NCBI RefSeq assembly: GCF_002260525.1
Contig: NZ_MRYI01000002.1
Location: forward strand, 186,001 to 250,000
Direction: 5' to 3'
Source of the DNA: Hahella sp. CCB-MM4
GTDB taxonomy: Bacteria; Pseudomonadota; Gammaproteobacteria; Pseudomonadales; Oleiphilaceae
DNA length: 64,000 nt
The notes under the pieces were generated by a model that was not told where the DNA came from, did no database searches, and saw nothing but the letters and a program-made list of their open reading frames with translations. Below, piece after piece: positions 18,010 through 27,092 of this stretch (position 1 is the stretch's first letter; every line of letters starts with the position of its first letter). A program made the translations under genes and the position numbers.

Positions 18010-18025
18010 CGCCACTTTAGTGGCG
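18010..18025. promoter_or_regulatory. Palindromic candidate operator upstream of fabA
   Basis: CGCCACTTTAGTGGCG is a perfect 7-bp inverted repeat with a 2-bp centre, 46-61 bp upstream of the preferred fabA start. Its size suits a dimeric repressor of the TetR type (FabR- or DesT-like), but it does not match those published consensus sites as I know them. Confidence 0.45.
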
Positions 18026-18161
18026 ATTAATGACAGTTTTTTTACAAAGACCTTACCTGCCATCCTATTGAATTCAAGGCTTAAGGTCTATTGGACAAAG
18101 GTAGGTTCAAATCACAGACTCAGAATTATTCTATGTCAGGAGCCACTTTTCCATAGCAAAA

Positions 18162-18179
18162 CGGGGCATTACAGCCCCG
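18162..18179 (-). terminator. Terminator-like hairpin after speE
   Basis: CGGGGC/GCCCCG stem with a 6-base loop followed on the minus strand by TTTT, 14 bases past the speE stop. Confidence 0.7.
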
Positions 18180-18192
18180 CTTCAGAACTCTT

Positions 18193-19056
18193 TCAGTCCA
18201 GCCCAAGCTCTCTTTTCATGAATTCAGGTTGAGCCAACGCTCCATGATGAATCGCGCTGTTGTAATATTCAGTCACGAAAGGTTTGTCATTGACATCCTC
18301 TTCACGGAAGTAATCCAGCTTCTTACCCTTACCGGCCATTGTGCAGCTCCACCAGCCCGTTGGATATACCGGTTGAGGAAACGGGAGAGTATGAGTATCG
18401 TTAAACCCAGCTTCCCGCATATCCTTATGCACATTTTTAATAATGGTGGAGGTATGCAGCAAAGGAGACTCGGTTTGCTGCACCAGCACTCCGCCTTCTC
18501 TCAGGGCAATAAAGCAGTTACGGTAGAAATCGACGGCGAACAGACCTTCCGCAGGTCCTACCGGATCCGTTGAGTCCACAATAATCACATCAATGGACTC
18601 CGGCTCAGCATCGGCAATCCACTTAATCCCGTCACCAAAGAAAAAGTTCGCCCGCGGATCATTATTGGCAGTGCACAAGTTGGGGAAATATTCCTCAGAC
18701 ACCCGCGTTACACGCTCATCGATTTCCACCTGCCAGGCTTCTTCCACTCCAGGATGTTTCAAAACTTCTTTCAATGCACCGCAGTCGCCCCCACCTACGA
18801 TGACCACCTTCTTGGGATCGGCATGGGTGAACAGCGCAGGGTGAATCATCATTTCGTGGTACAGAAAATTGTCTCTGTCGGTGAGCATAACGCAGCCATC
18901 CAACACCATCAGACGCCCGAAAGTGGCCGTCTCGAATATCTCAATCTTCTGAAATTCACTCTGCTCTTCATGCAGTTTGGATTTCACCTGCAAAGAAAAC
19001 CCGGTTCCCTGATCCTGAAAGATCTCGGTAAACCAACCTGGAATCTGCTCGCTCAT
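18193..19056 (-). CDS. speE: Polyamine aminopropyltransferase (spermidine synthase)
   Basis: 287 residues from ATG 19056, which has GGAGAA six bases upstream; an upstream ATG at 19110 would add 18 untypical residues. It transfers an aminopropyl group from decarboxylated SAM to putrescine. Family motifs are VMLTDRDNFLYHEMMIHPALFTHADPK, the VVIVGGGDCG SAM-like loop, the acidic VEIDERVT and the catalytic IDVIIVDSTDPVGPAEGLF segment. It lies divergent from speA, so both ends of a route from arginine through agmatine to spermidine are adjacent. Confidence 0.95.
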   Translation of the reverse strand: MSEQIPGWFTEIFQDQGTGFSLQVKSKLHEEQSEFQKIEIFETATFGRLMVLDGCVMLTDRDNFLYHEMMIHPALFTHADPKKVVIVGGGDCGALKEVLKHPGVEEAWQVEIDERVTRVSEEYFPNLCTANNDPRANFFFGDGIKWIADAEPESIDVIIVDSTDPVGPAEGLFAVDFYRNCFIALREGGVLVQQTESPLLHTSTIIKNVHKDMREAGFNDTHTLPFPQPVYPTGWWSCTMAGKGKKLDYFREEDVNDKPFVTEYYNSAIHHGALAQPEFMKRELGLD

Positions 19057-19402
19057 GGTATTCTCCGTGGACAATAGGGTGAACAGTTGGGCGAAATTAT
19101 GCCCAGTCATCGCCTGCGGCTATATTTTCCAACTCTCGATAATGGAGGCCTATTGTAAGCGTACGTGTACAGGATCAAAGTAGTTTTTAAACAGATTAGG
19201 AAAAATTGCTGATTTTTCTGATTTGAACACGTTGCAGTCCACTAAAATTAATCTGTGGCCCGGATGAATTCCCCACGCTTTTATTTCACTATTAGGCCGA
19301 TACTTAAAAGCATCTGACGCCACATGAAATGTTAGAAAATTCAGACATAGGCGCATAGAATACGCGCAAATCTGACATCCTGACCCTAGAGGGTATTTGC
19401 CA
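19057..19402. other. Divergent speE/speA promoter region
   Basis: 346 bp of spacer with no convincing gene. A -10-like TAGAAT at 19356-19361 may serve speA, but no strong -35 accompanies it. I see no riboswitch or terminator. Confidence 0.5.
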
Positions 19403-21319
19403 ATGACTGAATGGAATGCCAAAGACGCACTGAAGACCTACAATATCAAGCATTGGGGTGACAATTACATTACTGTCAATGATGCAGGAGAGGTCGCCAT
19501 TCAGCCCAGAGGGAACGACTCCCCTCTTCAGGTCAGTCTGGTAAAACTGGCTGACAATATTCGCGCCAGTGGATTGAGCCTTCCGGTGTTGGTCCGTTTT
19601 CCGGATATTCTTCATCACCGCGTCAACCGTTTGTGTCAGGCATTTAACAATGCCGCTGATCAATTGCAATACGGCGGACGTTATACTGCGGTTTACCCAA
19701 TCAAAGTCAATCAGCAACGTCGCGTGGTCGAAGAAATCGTTGCGGCTGAACCGGCACGCAGCGAACAGCAGATCGGCCTGGAAGCCGGTAGTAAACCCGA
19801 ACTGATTGCAGTGCTGGCACTGAGCCCCAAAAACGGCACTATCGTTTGCAATGGCTACAAAGACAGGGAGTTCATTCGCTTGGCCTTACTCGGGCAAATG
19901 ATGGGGCATCGGGTATTCATTGTGGTGGAGAAACTCAATGAACTGCATCTGATACTGGAGGAAAGCAAGGCTTTAGGAATTACACCGACAATTGGGATAA
20001 GAGCACGTCTTTCGTCGATAGGAAAAGGTAACTGGCAAAATACCGGGGGTGAGAAATCCAAATTCGGCCTGTCATCCTCCCAGGTGATTGAAGTCATGCA
20101 GGTACTGGAGGCCAGGAAGATGCAGGACTGCCTGCAACTACTCCATTTCCACCTCGGTTCTCAAATCGCCAATATTCGTGATATCCAGACCGGCCTACGT
20201 GAGTGTGCCCGATTCTATGGTGAATTGCGCCGCATGGGTGCTGACATTCAAATCGTTGATGTCGGCGGAGGCTTGGGAATCGACTATGACGGAACACGCT
20301 CACGCGGCGCCTGTTCGATGAATTACAGCCTCAATGAATACGCCTATAACGTTCTCAGAACCCTGAAAGAGGAATGTGATCGTACCGGCATTCCCCATCC
20401 AAATGTCATTACCGAATCCGGCCGTGCGCTGACGGCGCATCATGCTGTGCTCATTACCGATATCATTGATCAGGAACGCATCACCACCAGCCCGATGGAA
20501 GACTTCAAGGATCTGGACGAGCACTCACCGGCCGTGCTCCGTGATCTGCTGGAAGATCTACAGGCTGTGCAGGATCGCAATAACCAGCGTTCCCTGGTGG
20601 AGATTTATCATGATGGCGTCCATGCCCTGCACGAAGCTCAGGGTATGTTCATTCATGGTGTGCTGACACTGGAGCAAAGGTCTTTGGCTGAGAAGCTGTA
20701 TCAAGCTCTCTGCCTGCATTTGAGAACGCTTCTGACACCGGATAGCCGAGCACATCGCGAAATTCTGGACGAGTTGAACGAGAAGCTTGCCGACAAGGTT
20801 TTCGTCAACTTCTCACTGTTCCAGTCGCTGCCTGACATCTGGGGAATTGATCAAATCTTCCCTATTCTACCTCTGTCCGGTCTGGATAAATCCCCTAGTC
20901 GTCGAGGCGTTATTCAGGACATCACGTGCGATTCAGACGGCCGAATTGATCAATACGTGGACAGTTATGGTGTGGAAACCACACTCCCCTTACCAGAATA
21001 TCGCGCCGGTGAAAGCAACCTGATAGGTTTTTTCCTAACCGGCGCATACCAGGAAATTCTGGGAGACCTGCACAACCTGTTTGGTGATACGGATTCCATT
21101 GATGCCTACTTCGACGGACAGGGAGACGTGGAACTGAAACATAAGATAAGCGGTGATACGGTGGAAAAGGTTCTGCGCTACGTAAACTTTGTACCAGAGC
21201 AGTTGGTCACCGCTTTTGAAGCCAAAATCAATGCAACGGGACTGGATGATGATAACAAGGCCCGCTATCTCGCCGAATACCAGGCAGGACTGGACGGCTA
21301 CACTTATCTGGAAGAGTGA
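19403..21319 (+). CDS. speA: Biosynthetic arginine decarboxylase
   Basis: 638-residue PLP enzyme of the SpeA (alanine-racemase-fold) group that makes agmatine from arginine. The PLP lysine lies in YPIKVNQQRRVVEEI. Gly-rich phosphate-binding DVGGGLGIDYDG and HFHLGSQIANI follow, and the C-terminal region carries NFSLFQSLPDIW with the family's active-site motif. ATG 19403 gives MTEWNAKDAL; the frame opens 6 bases earlier at a TTG. Length is normal. It pairs with divergent speE for polyamine synthesis; agmatine-to-putrescine enzymes are not in the window. Confidence 0.96.
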   Translation: MTEWNAKDALKTYNIKHWGDNYITVNDAGEVAIQPRGNDSPLQVSLVKLADNIRASGLSLPVLVRFPDILHHRVNRLCQAFNNAADQLQYGGRYTAVYPIKVNQQRRVVEEIVAAEPARSEQQIGLEAGSKPELIAVLALSPKNGTIVCNGYKDREFIRLALLGQMMGHRVFIVVEKLNELHLILEESKALGITPTIGIRARLSSIGKGNWQNTGGEKSKFGLSSSQVIEVMQVLEARKMQDCLQLLHFHLGSQIANIRDIQTGLRECARFYGELRRMGADIQIVDVGGGLGIDYDGTRSRGACSMNYSLNEYAYNVLRTLKEECDRTGIPHPNVITESGRALTAHHAVLITDIIDQERITTSPMEDFKDLDEHSPAVLRDLLEDLQAVQDRNNQRSLVEIYHDGVHALHEAQGMFIHGVLTLEQRSLAEKLYQALCLHLRTLLTPDSRAHREILDELNEKLADKVFVNFSLFQSLPDIWGIDQIFPILPLSGLDKSPSRRGVIQDITCDSDGRIDQYVDSYGVETTLPLPEYRAGESNLIGFFLTGAYQEILGDLHNLFGDTDSIDAYFDGQGDVELKHKISGDTVEKVLRYVNFVPEQLVTAFEAKINATGLDDDNKARYLAEYQAGLDGYTYLEE

Positions 21320-21335
21320 CCAAAGCCGACATTGT

Positions 21336-21356
21336 CAGGGTGGTATAACCACCCTG
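21336..21356. terminator. Hairpin between convergent speA and amylase genes
   Basis: CAGGGTGG/CCACCCTG stem with TATAA loop between the two stop codons. No T tract on either strand, so termination efficiency is doubtful. Confidence 0.5.
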
Positions 21357-21367
21357 CACCGTATCGG

Positions 21368-23002
21368 TTAGGGTGAGACCTCCAAAAATCTCGCCTGAAG
21401 AGGCAGCAGCTCTACGGTCAGAGTATTGCCTACTGCGTTGAGTTCTTCTGCTGATTCCAGATCCGTCAAAGATGTATTTCCATCAATGTTATTAACATTA
21501 AGCAGAAGAGTGCGGCTACTTTCAGTGACATTCACAACAAATAGTACTTTATCTGCCCCGGCCACTTTGTAATCAACGTATAACGCTTCCCCTTCATTGG
21601 AAACAATGTGCTTGCGACTGCCAAGATATAGAGCTGGATGATCTTTACGGATAGCCATCAGGCCTGAAATTCTGTCCCGTAATGCCTTCTGGTTGGCATT
21701 GGCTGAAAACACAGAGGCCCCCGGTTCACTGGCAAGGCTTTCTATTTTTGCCGTGCTCCTGGCAACATGATCATCACATAGGCCGCTACTGACACAATCC
21801 CCGGTCACTTTGTCGTCAAAACCGTCCACCTGGTCTCCAATTTCCTCGCCATAGTAAAGGGTAATTGGACCAGTGTAAGCCGAGAGAAATGCATAGACTG
21901 CCTGGTACCGGGACCAATATGTGGAATCTGACGGATCGGCCAGACCCTCTCTTTGCAGCAGATCACCAAACCTTACCAGGTCATGGTTAGTGATAAAGCC
22001 GTTGGGCACCGCATGAGATGGATAAACGTTGTGCGTAGCGAATCCATCATTCAGCGTTGAAGCATTGCGAATATCATAGCCACCTTCTTCCCCGGCAAAG
22101 GCCTGGACTATCCGGTAACGCATGGGGAAGTCAAAGGCGCTACAAAGTCCGGGAGCTGAGGTTTCACCATATCCATTAGAGGCAATTCCAGACTCGCCGT
22201 CCCATATTTCCGCCACCATGTAGCCAAGAGGATTGACCGTCTCACCGGCCAATTGATATGACACCGACGCAGATGTATTTTCAACAGCCTGACGAATCTC
22301 CCCCCAAGCCCCGGTTGGAACCTGATAGGCCTGATCCAGGCGCCAGCCATCAATCTTTAATTCGCTAACCCAGTATGTAGCGACTTCCTTAAAGAAGTCC
22401 AAATCATCTGGATAGACAGCTTCCCGCCCAGTAGATGCCTGCCCCTTTCCGCTACGGGAAACGCTTATCCCTTTGGGTGAAACATAATTGTGGGCGTTTT
22501 CCTTGAAATGGCCGAAAACGCCATCGAAGAACACATACATTCCCAAGTCATGGGCTTTGTTTACCAACTCCCTGGCATCATCCAGGGAACCGAAGTTTGG
22601 ATCGATACTGAAATAATTCGTTGCAAAGTAACCGGTAGCATCAAGACGGTCAGCGGCCAGATCCTGGCCACTCAAAGAAACTGATTCGAATACGGGTGTC
22701 AGCCAAATCGCATTCATCCCCAGGCTCTGAATATACTCAAGTGAATTGATTACTCCCTGAATATCTCCCCGGTGGTGGCTTGTTCCGTATCCCACTCCAT
22801 ATCCAGCGCCATCGGTATCAATGTAGGCTTCTGTCATTACCTGATAGATTCTAAGTTCTTTAGCCTTTTCATATAACGCAGAGTTGCATGCATAGGGGCT
22901 ATAACCCTGACCAGAAACACCACTCCCGGAAGAACCACCTCCACCACAAGCCGTCAACACAGAACAAACCATGGCGGTACCCAGTGCACCTAAATACCTC
23001 AT
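21368..23002 (-). CDS. Lipoprotein alpha-amylase family enzyme (GH13)
   Basis: 544 residues from ATG 23002, which has AGAGG five bases upstream. A lipobox (LTAC, Cys about residue 19) followed by a Gly/Ser-rich linker predicts a lipid-anchored envelope enzyme. GH13 motifs are in order: AIWLTPVFES, the nucleophile region GWRLDQAYQ (Asp), the acid region MVAEIWDGES (Glu) and the stabiliser region GFITNHDLVRFGD (Asp). A C-terminal beta domain with VNVTESSRTLLLNV ends it. It probably cleaves alpha-glucans at the cell surface or in the periplasm. No maltodextrin transport genes are adjacent. Confidence 0.88.
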   Translation of the reverse strand: MRYLGALGTAMVCSVLTACGGGGSSGSGVSGQGYSPYACNSALYEKAKELRIYQVMTEAYIDTDGAGYGVGYGTSHHRGDIQGVINSLEYIQSLGMNAIWLTPVFESVSLSGQDLAADRLDATGYFATNYFSIDPNFGSLDDARELVNKAHDLGMYVFFDGVFGHFKENAHNYVSPKGISVSRSGKGQASTGREAVYPDDLDFFKEVATYWVSELKIDGWRLDQAYQVPTGAWGEIRQAVENTSASVSYQLAGETVNPLGYMVAEIWDGESGIASNGYGETSAPGLCSAFDFPMRYRIVQAFAGEEGGYDIRNASTLNDGFATHNVYPSHAVPNGFITNHDLVRFGDLLQREGLADPSDSTYWSRYQAVYAFLSAYTGPITLYYGEEIGDQVDGFDDKVTGDCVSSGLCDDHVARSTAKIESLASEPGASVFSANANQKALRDRISGLMAIRKDHPALYLGSRKHIVSNEGEALYVDYKVAGADKVLFVVNVTESSRTLLLNVNNIDGNTSLTDLESAEELNAVGNTLTVELLPLQARFLEVSP

Positions 23003-23228
23003 CACAACCTCTGTAATTTATTTTTTGTAGTACTTCAGGCTCCCATCATCAAGGAGACATATAAATGAGCGCAACGGCCGGGCAGCGAAAATCAGGGGAT
23101 GAGGCGGGGGAGGGAGAAGTCCTCACCCCGATGAGACTGGCTGGATATCCATCTACTTATAATTGAGAGCATGCTATTTCACAAACAGTTGCTCACAGCA
23201 TATTGTTTACAGAGCATCTAGGAAGGTT

Positions 23229-23699
23229 CTATATCATGCTCCGCAGCATCCAGGCTGCTTTTTCATGAATACTCAAACGATCAGACAGCAACGATGCGGT
23301 GCTTTCGTCAGCAACTTCCTGGGCATGGGGTAATGCTTTCCGGATTGTTCTGACAACGGTTTCCTGGTCCTTAGCCAGAATCGCCAGCATTTCGTTTGCC
23401 GCTGGAACGCTCTCTTCTTCCTGAATGGAAGTTAATTCCCGGTATTTCGAGTAGCTTGCCGGTGCATATTCCCCAAGAGCACGAATTCGTTCAGCAATCA
23501 GGTCAATAGCGGCCGCCAAATCAGTGTATTGCAGCTCTGTCAGAGCATGTACTTCCTGAAACCTGGGACCGGTCACGTTCCAATGGAAGTTCTGAGTTTT
23601 CAGGTAAAGCGTGTAGGTATCGGCCAATAACGCGGACAGGTCTTCAACAATTCTCTGTCTTGAGCTTTCATCGATACCAATATTAATTGAAGTAGTCAT
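23229..23699 (-). CDS. dps: Dps/ferritin-like stress protein
   Basis: 156-residue four-helix Dps subunit forming a dodecamer that oxidises and stores iron and protects DNA. Ferroxidase residues are present: His in QNFHWNVTG, His in FQEVHALTELQY, and the Asp/Glu pair in AIDLIAERI; the usual third-helix Asp is replaced by Glu (HALTE). No lysine-rich N-terminal tail of the E. coli type is seen, so DNA binding is uncertain. Monocistronic. Confidence 0.92.
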   Translation of the reverse strand: MTTSINIGIDESSRQRIVEDLSALLADTYTLYLKTQNFHWNVTGPRFQEVHALTELQYTDLAAAIDLIAERIRALGEYAPASYSKYRELTSIQEEESVPAANEMLAILAKDQETVVRTIRKALPHAQEVADESTASLLSDRLSIHEKAAWMLRSMI

Positions 23700-23872
23700 A
23701 TGAACCTCCCAGTTCCCCTTATGAGTGTGAATTATGAGGTACCTGGCTAGATTTCTAAGGCACCCTTCTGAATTGATTCCAGTGTAGGAAAGCAGGAGGT
23801 AAAAATGAATTTTATTAATTCAAATGTTTTGATAGTCAATAACTATAGAAGAGTCATCATGATGGCCGAGAG

Positions 23873-25240
23873 TCAGGATGACAGAGCCGCTCCAGGCAAC
23901 CGGATACATATCCGAGCACCGGAATACTCCTTTTCTCCCCGCAATAGCTGGATTTTTCCGTCATATCCGGCAACAAGGTCTGCCACAACAGAGAGTCCTA
24001 TCCCCTGACCTATGGGGCGGCTGTCCAGCCGCACTCCCCTTTGCAACACAGCTTCCCAACGCTGCTCGGGAATACCGACGCCATCGTCACTGACAATCAA
24101 TGTAAGACGAGGATCTTCCTGGTTCAAAAATACTGTGACGGATACTCTGTGGTCACCGTATTTGAAGGCGTTCTCTGTCAGATTACCGATAATCTCCATT
24201 AAATCAGATTCGTCGCCCAGGAAGCCTGCCAGTGGATCAACATCAAGACTCAATGACATCCCACGGTCTTGATAGACTTTTCCGAGAACACTGGTAATTC
24301 TTTCTACGACAGGCTGCACTTTCACCGGCTTGGCCCAGACGCCGGTACTGCCGCTACTCGCCCTTTTCAGTTGATATGTGATGACATCATCCATGCGCCC
24401 AACCTGCTCTTGGAGCAGTTGAACTGAGCCTGCTTCAAGCCTGCCTCCCTTATTCAGCTCACCCCGAATCACTGCAAGAGGTGTTTTCAGACTATGAGCC
24501 AAATCTCCAAGGCTGTTGCGGTATCTTTCACGCTGCTTACGCTCTACATGAAGGACAGTATTCAAGGCCTTGGTCAGCGCAGCAATCTCTCTGGGATAGT
24601 TTTCATCAATGGTCTCCCTCTCAGCTTTTTCGACAGCTCCGAGCTCTCTCACAACCTGATTCAAGGGCTTTTGCACCCAGCCGATCAGAACACCAATCAG
24701 CAGCATTAATAGAAGAGACAATCCTCCAAGTCCAATAGCGAGCGTGGTGGTAAAGGTTCTGGATTCCTGACGCACCAGGCGCTGGTCCTGCCATACTTCA
24801 AAAACCATAAGAGGATTATTGGCGGATTCGCCAAATCTCACGGGCAACGAGAGTACGAGATAATCATCAACTCCAGACCGTTCCTGAACCCGGATTTTTC
24901 CAGGCGCGATATCGGAGGGATATCCAGGCTGTTCAACTGTGATGCCTAGCGCCGAGTGGGACTGCCAAAGCAGATCGCCCTGGGTGGAACGCACTTGACC
25001 AAACAGACCGGACTGAACCTGATTAAACCGTTCATCCTGAAGGGATTCAGGCAGCCAGACGGCACCATCAGAGGGTTCAGCCACCGCAAGAAGGCTATAG
25101 AGTTGAGCGGTGAGGCGTTCGATGTTGGCGCGGTCCAGACTCTGTTGATAGGCCAGATATAGCACCAGCCCCGCGGCCACCATGAATAAGGGAATCGCAA
25201 CGGCAAACAGGCCGACCCTGGCTCTCAACGACAGAGGCAT
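23873..25240 (-). CDS. Sensor histidine kinase, PhoQ-like
   Basis: 455-residue membrane kinase. Two transmembrane segments (about residues 10-31 and 162-185) bracket a periplasmic sensor domain of about 130 residues. After a linker region come the H-box DLAHSLKTPLAVIRGE, the N-box NLTENAFKYGDH, and the G boxes DDGVGIPEQ and GQGIGLSVVADLVAGYDG. The H-box wording is that of Pseudomonas-type PhoQ. It follows the response regulator gene with only 3 bases between them. The signal sensed could be divalent cations or cationic peptides, but the sensor domain does not prove this. Confidence 0.88.
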   Translation of the reverse strand: MPLSLRARVGLFAVAIPLFMVAAGLVLYLAYQQSLDRANIERLTAQLYSLLAVAEPSDGAVWLPESLQDERFNQVQSGLFGQVRSTQGDLLWQSHSALGITVEQPGYPSDIAPGKIRVQERSGVDDYLVLSLPVRFGESANNPLMVFEVWQDQRLVRQESRTFTTTLAIGLGGLSLLLMLLIGVLIGWVQKPLNQVVRELGAVEKAERETIDENYPREIAALTKALNTVLHVERKQRERYRNSLGDLAHSLKTPLAVIRGELNKGGRLEAGSVQLLQEQVGRMDDVITYQLKRASSGSTGVWAKPVKVQPVVERITSVLGKVYQDRGMSLSLDVDPLAGFLGDESDLMEIIGNLTENAFKYGDHRVSVTVFLNQEDPRLTLIVSDDGVGIPEQRWEAVLQRGVRLDSRPIGQGIGLSVVADLVAGYDGKIQLLRGEKEYSGARICIRLPGAALSS

Positions 25241-25243
25241 GAA

Positions 25244-25933
25244 CTAGCTACCGGATTTGTTAACCGGCAATTCAAACCGGTATCCCTGCCCCCTTAGAGT
25301 GGAAATGGGGCGCAAAACACCTTCTGGGTCGAGTTTTTTACGCAAGCGCCCGATAAAAACTTCTATCACATTGCTGTCCCGGTCATAGTCCTGGGCATAT
25401 AAATGTTCGGTCAGGTCTGTTTTGGAGACGGCCTGCCCTGCTCTATGTATCAAATATTCCAACGTATTATATTCATAGGCAGTCAGTTCAAGAGGACTGC
25501 CATTCACTTGAACTGATTTTGCGGCGGTATCCAGAACAATGGGGCCTGCTTCAATCACAGCACTGGTAAATCCGGAAGCTCTTCGCAGCAACGCACTCAT
25601 TCTTGCCAGCAACTCCGCCAGATGAAACGGCTTGACCAGGTAATCATCAGCGCCTACTTCCAGGCCGTTGACTTTATCCTGCCAATGTCCCCGTGCCGTA
25701 AGAATCAAAATAGGAAAAGAGCGTCCTTTTTCGCGCCAGTCTTTCACTACAGCCAAACCATCTTTCTTTGGCAATCCAATATCCACAATTGCGAGGTCGT
25801 ATGCGGTCTCCATGCCTAAATACGTTGCCTCTTCGCCGTCCTCTGCCGTATCGACGGCATATCCTTTTCGATTAAGCTCTTCCAATAACTGGCCTCGTAA
25901 CAGAGCTTCATCTTCAACCAACAGGATTCTCAT
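25244..25933 (-). CDS. OmpR/PhoP-family response regulator
   Basis: 229 residues from ATG 25933 (MRILLVEDE); an in-frame upstream start at 25948 adds 5 residues. The receiver has the acidic pocket EDE, phosphoacceptor Asp in LAIVDIGLPKKDG (about residue 51) and Lys in YLVKPFHLAELL. The C-terminal winged helix ends GQGYRFELP. It is the partner of the adjacent PhoQ-like kinase. The upstream PepSY and glycine-zipper envelope genes on the same strand suggest an envelope-stress operon. Confidence 0.9.
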   Translation of the reverse strand: MRILLVEDEALLRGQLLEELNRKGYAVDTAEDGEEATYLGMETAYDLAIVDIGLPKKDGLAVVKDWREKGRSFPILILTARGHWQDKVNGLEVGADDYLVKPFHLAELLARMSALLRRASGFTSAVIEAGPIVLDTAAKSVQVNGSPLELTAYEYNTLEYLIHRAGQAVSKTDLTEHLYAQDYDRDSNVIEVFIGRLRKKLDPEGVLRPISTLRGQGYRFELPVNKSGS

Positions 25934-26035
25934 GCATTCTTTTCCCATTCAACATTGGATTCCATCGGGTGCCCCAATATCTCATTTTTCTGAGATAGAT
26001 CACCGGGAAACGCCCCCATGGACGTTACTGGCAGA

Positions 26036-26368
26036 TCAGCCCATCCCACCAGTTGTTTTGTTGACCGTAAAGGTTTTTACAACACCATTTGGCAGCAATA
26101 CCCGGACCTTATAGAACTCACCCTGTGTCTCAACACGCAAAACTTTTCCTCCGGTACGACGCTGAACCATTCTGGCGGCTTCACCGGCTGAGATTCCTTC
26201 CCCGTTATCTGCCAACAGGTGTCGCTCTCTCGTGTGGATAGGTTGATGCGCAGCATCTCCCCACAGTTTAAACCTGCCGGAATCACTCCCTCGGGGAGCA
26301 GAGAATACTGAAGTGCTGAAAATTGCAGCGATCAGTATTCCGGCAATCACAAGGTGTCTGTTAACCAT
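26036..26368 (-). CDS. PepSY-domain periplasmic protein
   Basis: 110 residues with a Sec signal (about 1-24, ending VFSA) and a C-terminal PepSY domain: ISAGEAARMVQRRTGGKVLRV followed by YKVRVLLPNGVVKTFTVNKTTG. PepSY modules often sit next to two-component genes, and this one lies about 100 bp upstream of the response regulator. A role as a periplasmic modulator of the kinase is plausible but inferred. Confidence 0.82.
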   Translation of the reverse strand: MVNRHLVIAGILIAAIFSTSVFSAPRGSDSGRFKLWGDAAHQPIHTRERHLLADNGEGISAGEAARMVQRRTGGKVLRVETQGEFYKVRVLLPNGVVKTFTVNKTTGGMG

Positions 26369-26391
26369 AAATCTGGATATCGTTTATTGAA

Positions 26392-26961
26392 TTAGTAAGG
26401 TTCAACCGTGACCCGAATACGGATCCGATCACCAGGCGCATGATCCATACGTGTCCGGAACTCTTGCCCATCATACTGGTAAGTTACCCAATATCCCACT
26501 GTCTCATCATAGTATGAAACATCGTAGGTGGTGTCGCACTGGCGCTCGTTTGTGTAGTAAACGTTCGTGTAACCATTGCTGCTATTACGCTGGCTTACAT
26601 CATGACCAATAGCGGCCCCAAGCAATGCACCAACAGCAGTTCCAACTTGCTTGTTCCGTTTTTTATGGCCAACGGCGTTACCGACAGCCCCACCAATAAC
26701 TCCACCAAGGATAGTACCGGTATAGTTTTGGTCATTACCGGGAACATGTTCTTCATGACGAACCTGCTCAGTCCAGCAGTTCTCAATGGGTGTACGCTGT
26801 TCACGAGTCCTGGTAATTGGCTCTACGTCCACAACGTTCGCATAAGTAACGGCTTTATGAGGACCCTTGGGGCCTTGAGTGTGGCCTGGCTTATGATGCG
26901 CCATTGCTGGCACAGAAAGACAAAGCGAAACAGCAAGTGCGGTAAGTTTAATTGCTTTCAT
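26392..26961 (-). CDS. Glycine-zipper 2TM (17 kDa antigen-like) envelope protein
   Basis: 189 residues from ATG 26961, preceded by AAAGGAG; an upstream start at 27003 adds 14 residues. A Sec signal ends at AMA-HHKPG. The glycine-zipper segment GTILGGVIGGAVGNAVGHKK with VGTAVGALLGAAIGHDV (about residues 80-120) is typical of outer-membrane-associated Rick_17kDa proteins. A C-terminal beta-like region with YDVSYYDETVGYWVTYQYDG follows. The gene lies 24 bp upstream of the PepSY gene, consistent with one transcript. Confidence 0.83.
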   Translation of the reverse strand: MKAIKLTALAVSLCLSVPAMAHHKPGHTQGPKGPHKAVTYANVVDVEPITRTREQRTPIENCWTEQVRHEEHVPGNDQNYTGTILGGVIGGAVGNAVGHKKRNKQVGTAVGALLGAAIGHDVSQRNSSNGYTNVYYTNERQCDTTYDVSYYDETVGYWVTYQYDGQEFRTRMDHAPGDRIRIRVTVEPY

Positions 26962-27092
26962 TGACGATTCTCCTTTTGCATCGGTTGGAGAAACTTTAAC
27001 CATTGTAAACTGAATATTGGCTGAATCTAACAGCCGTCTTCACACAGGCTTGATTCTGTAGGGTAACCCTACTCAATATTCACTGAAAATCT

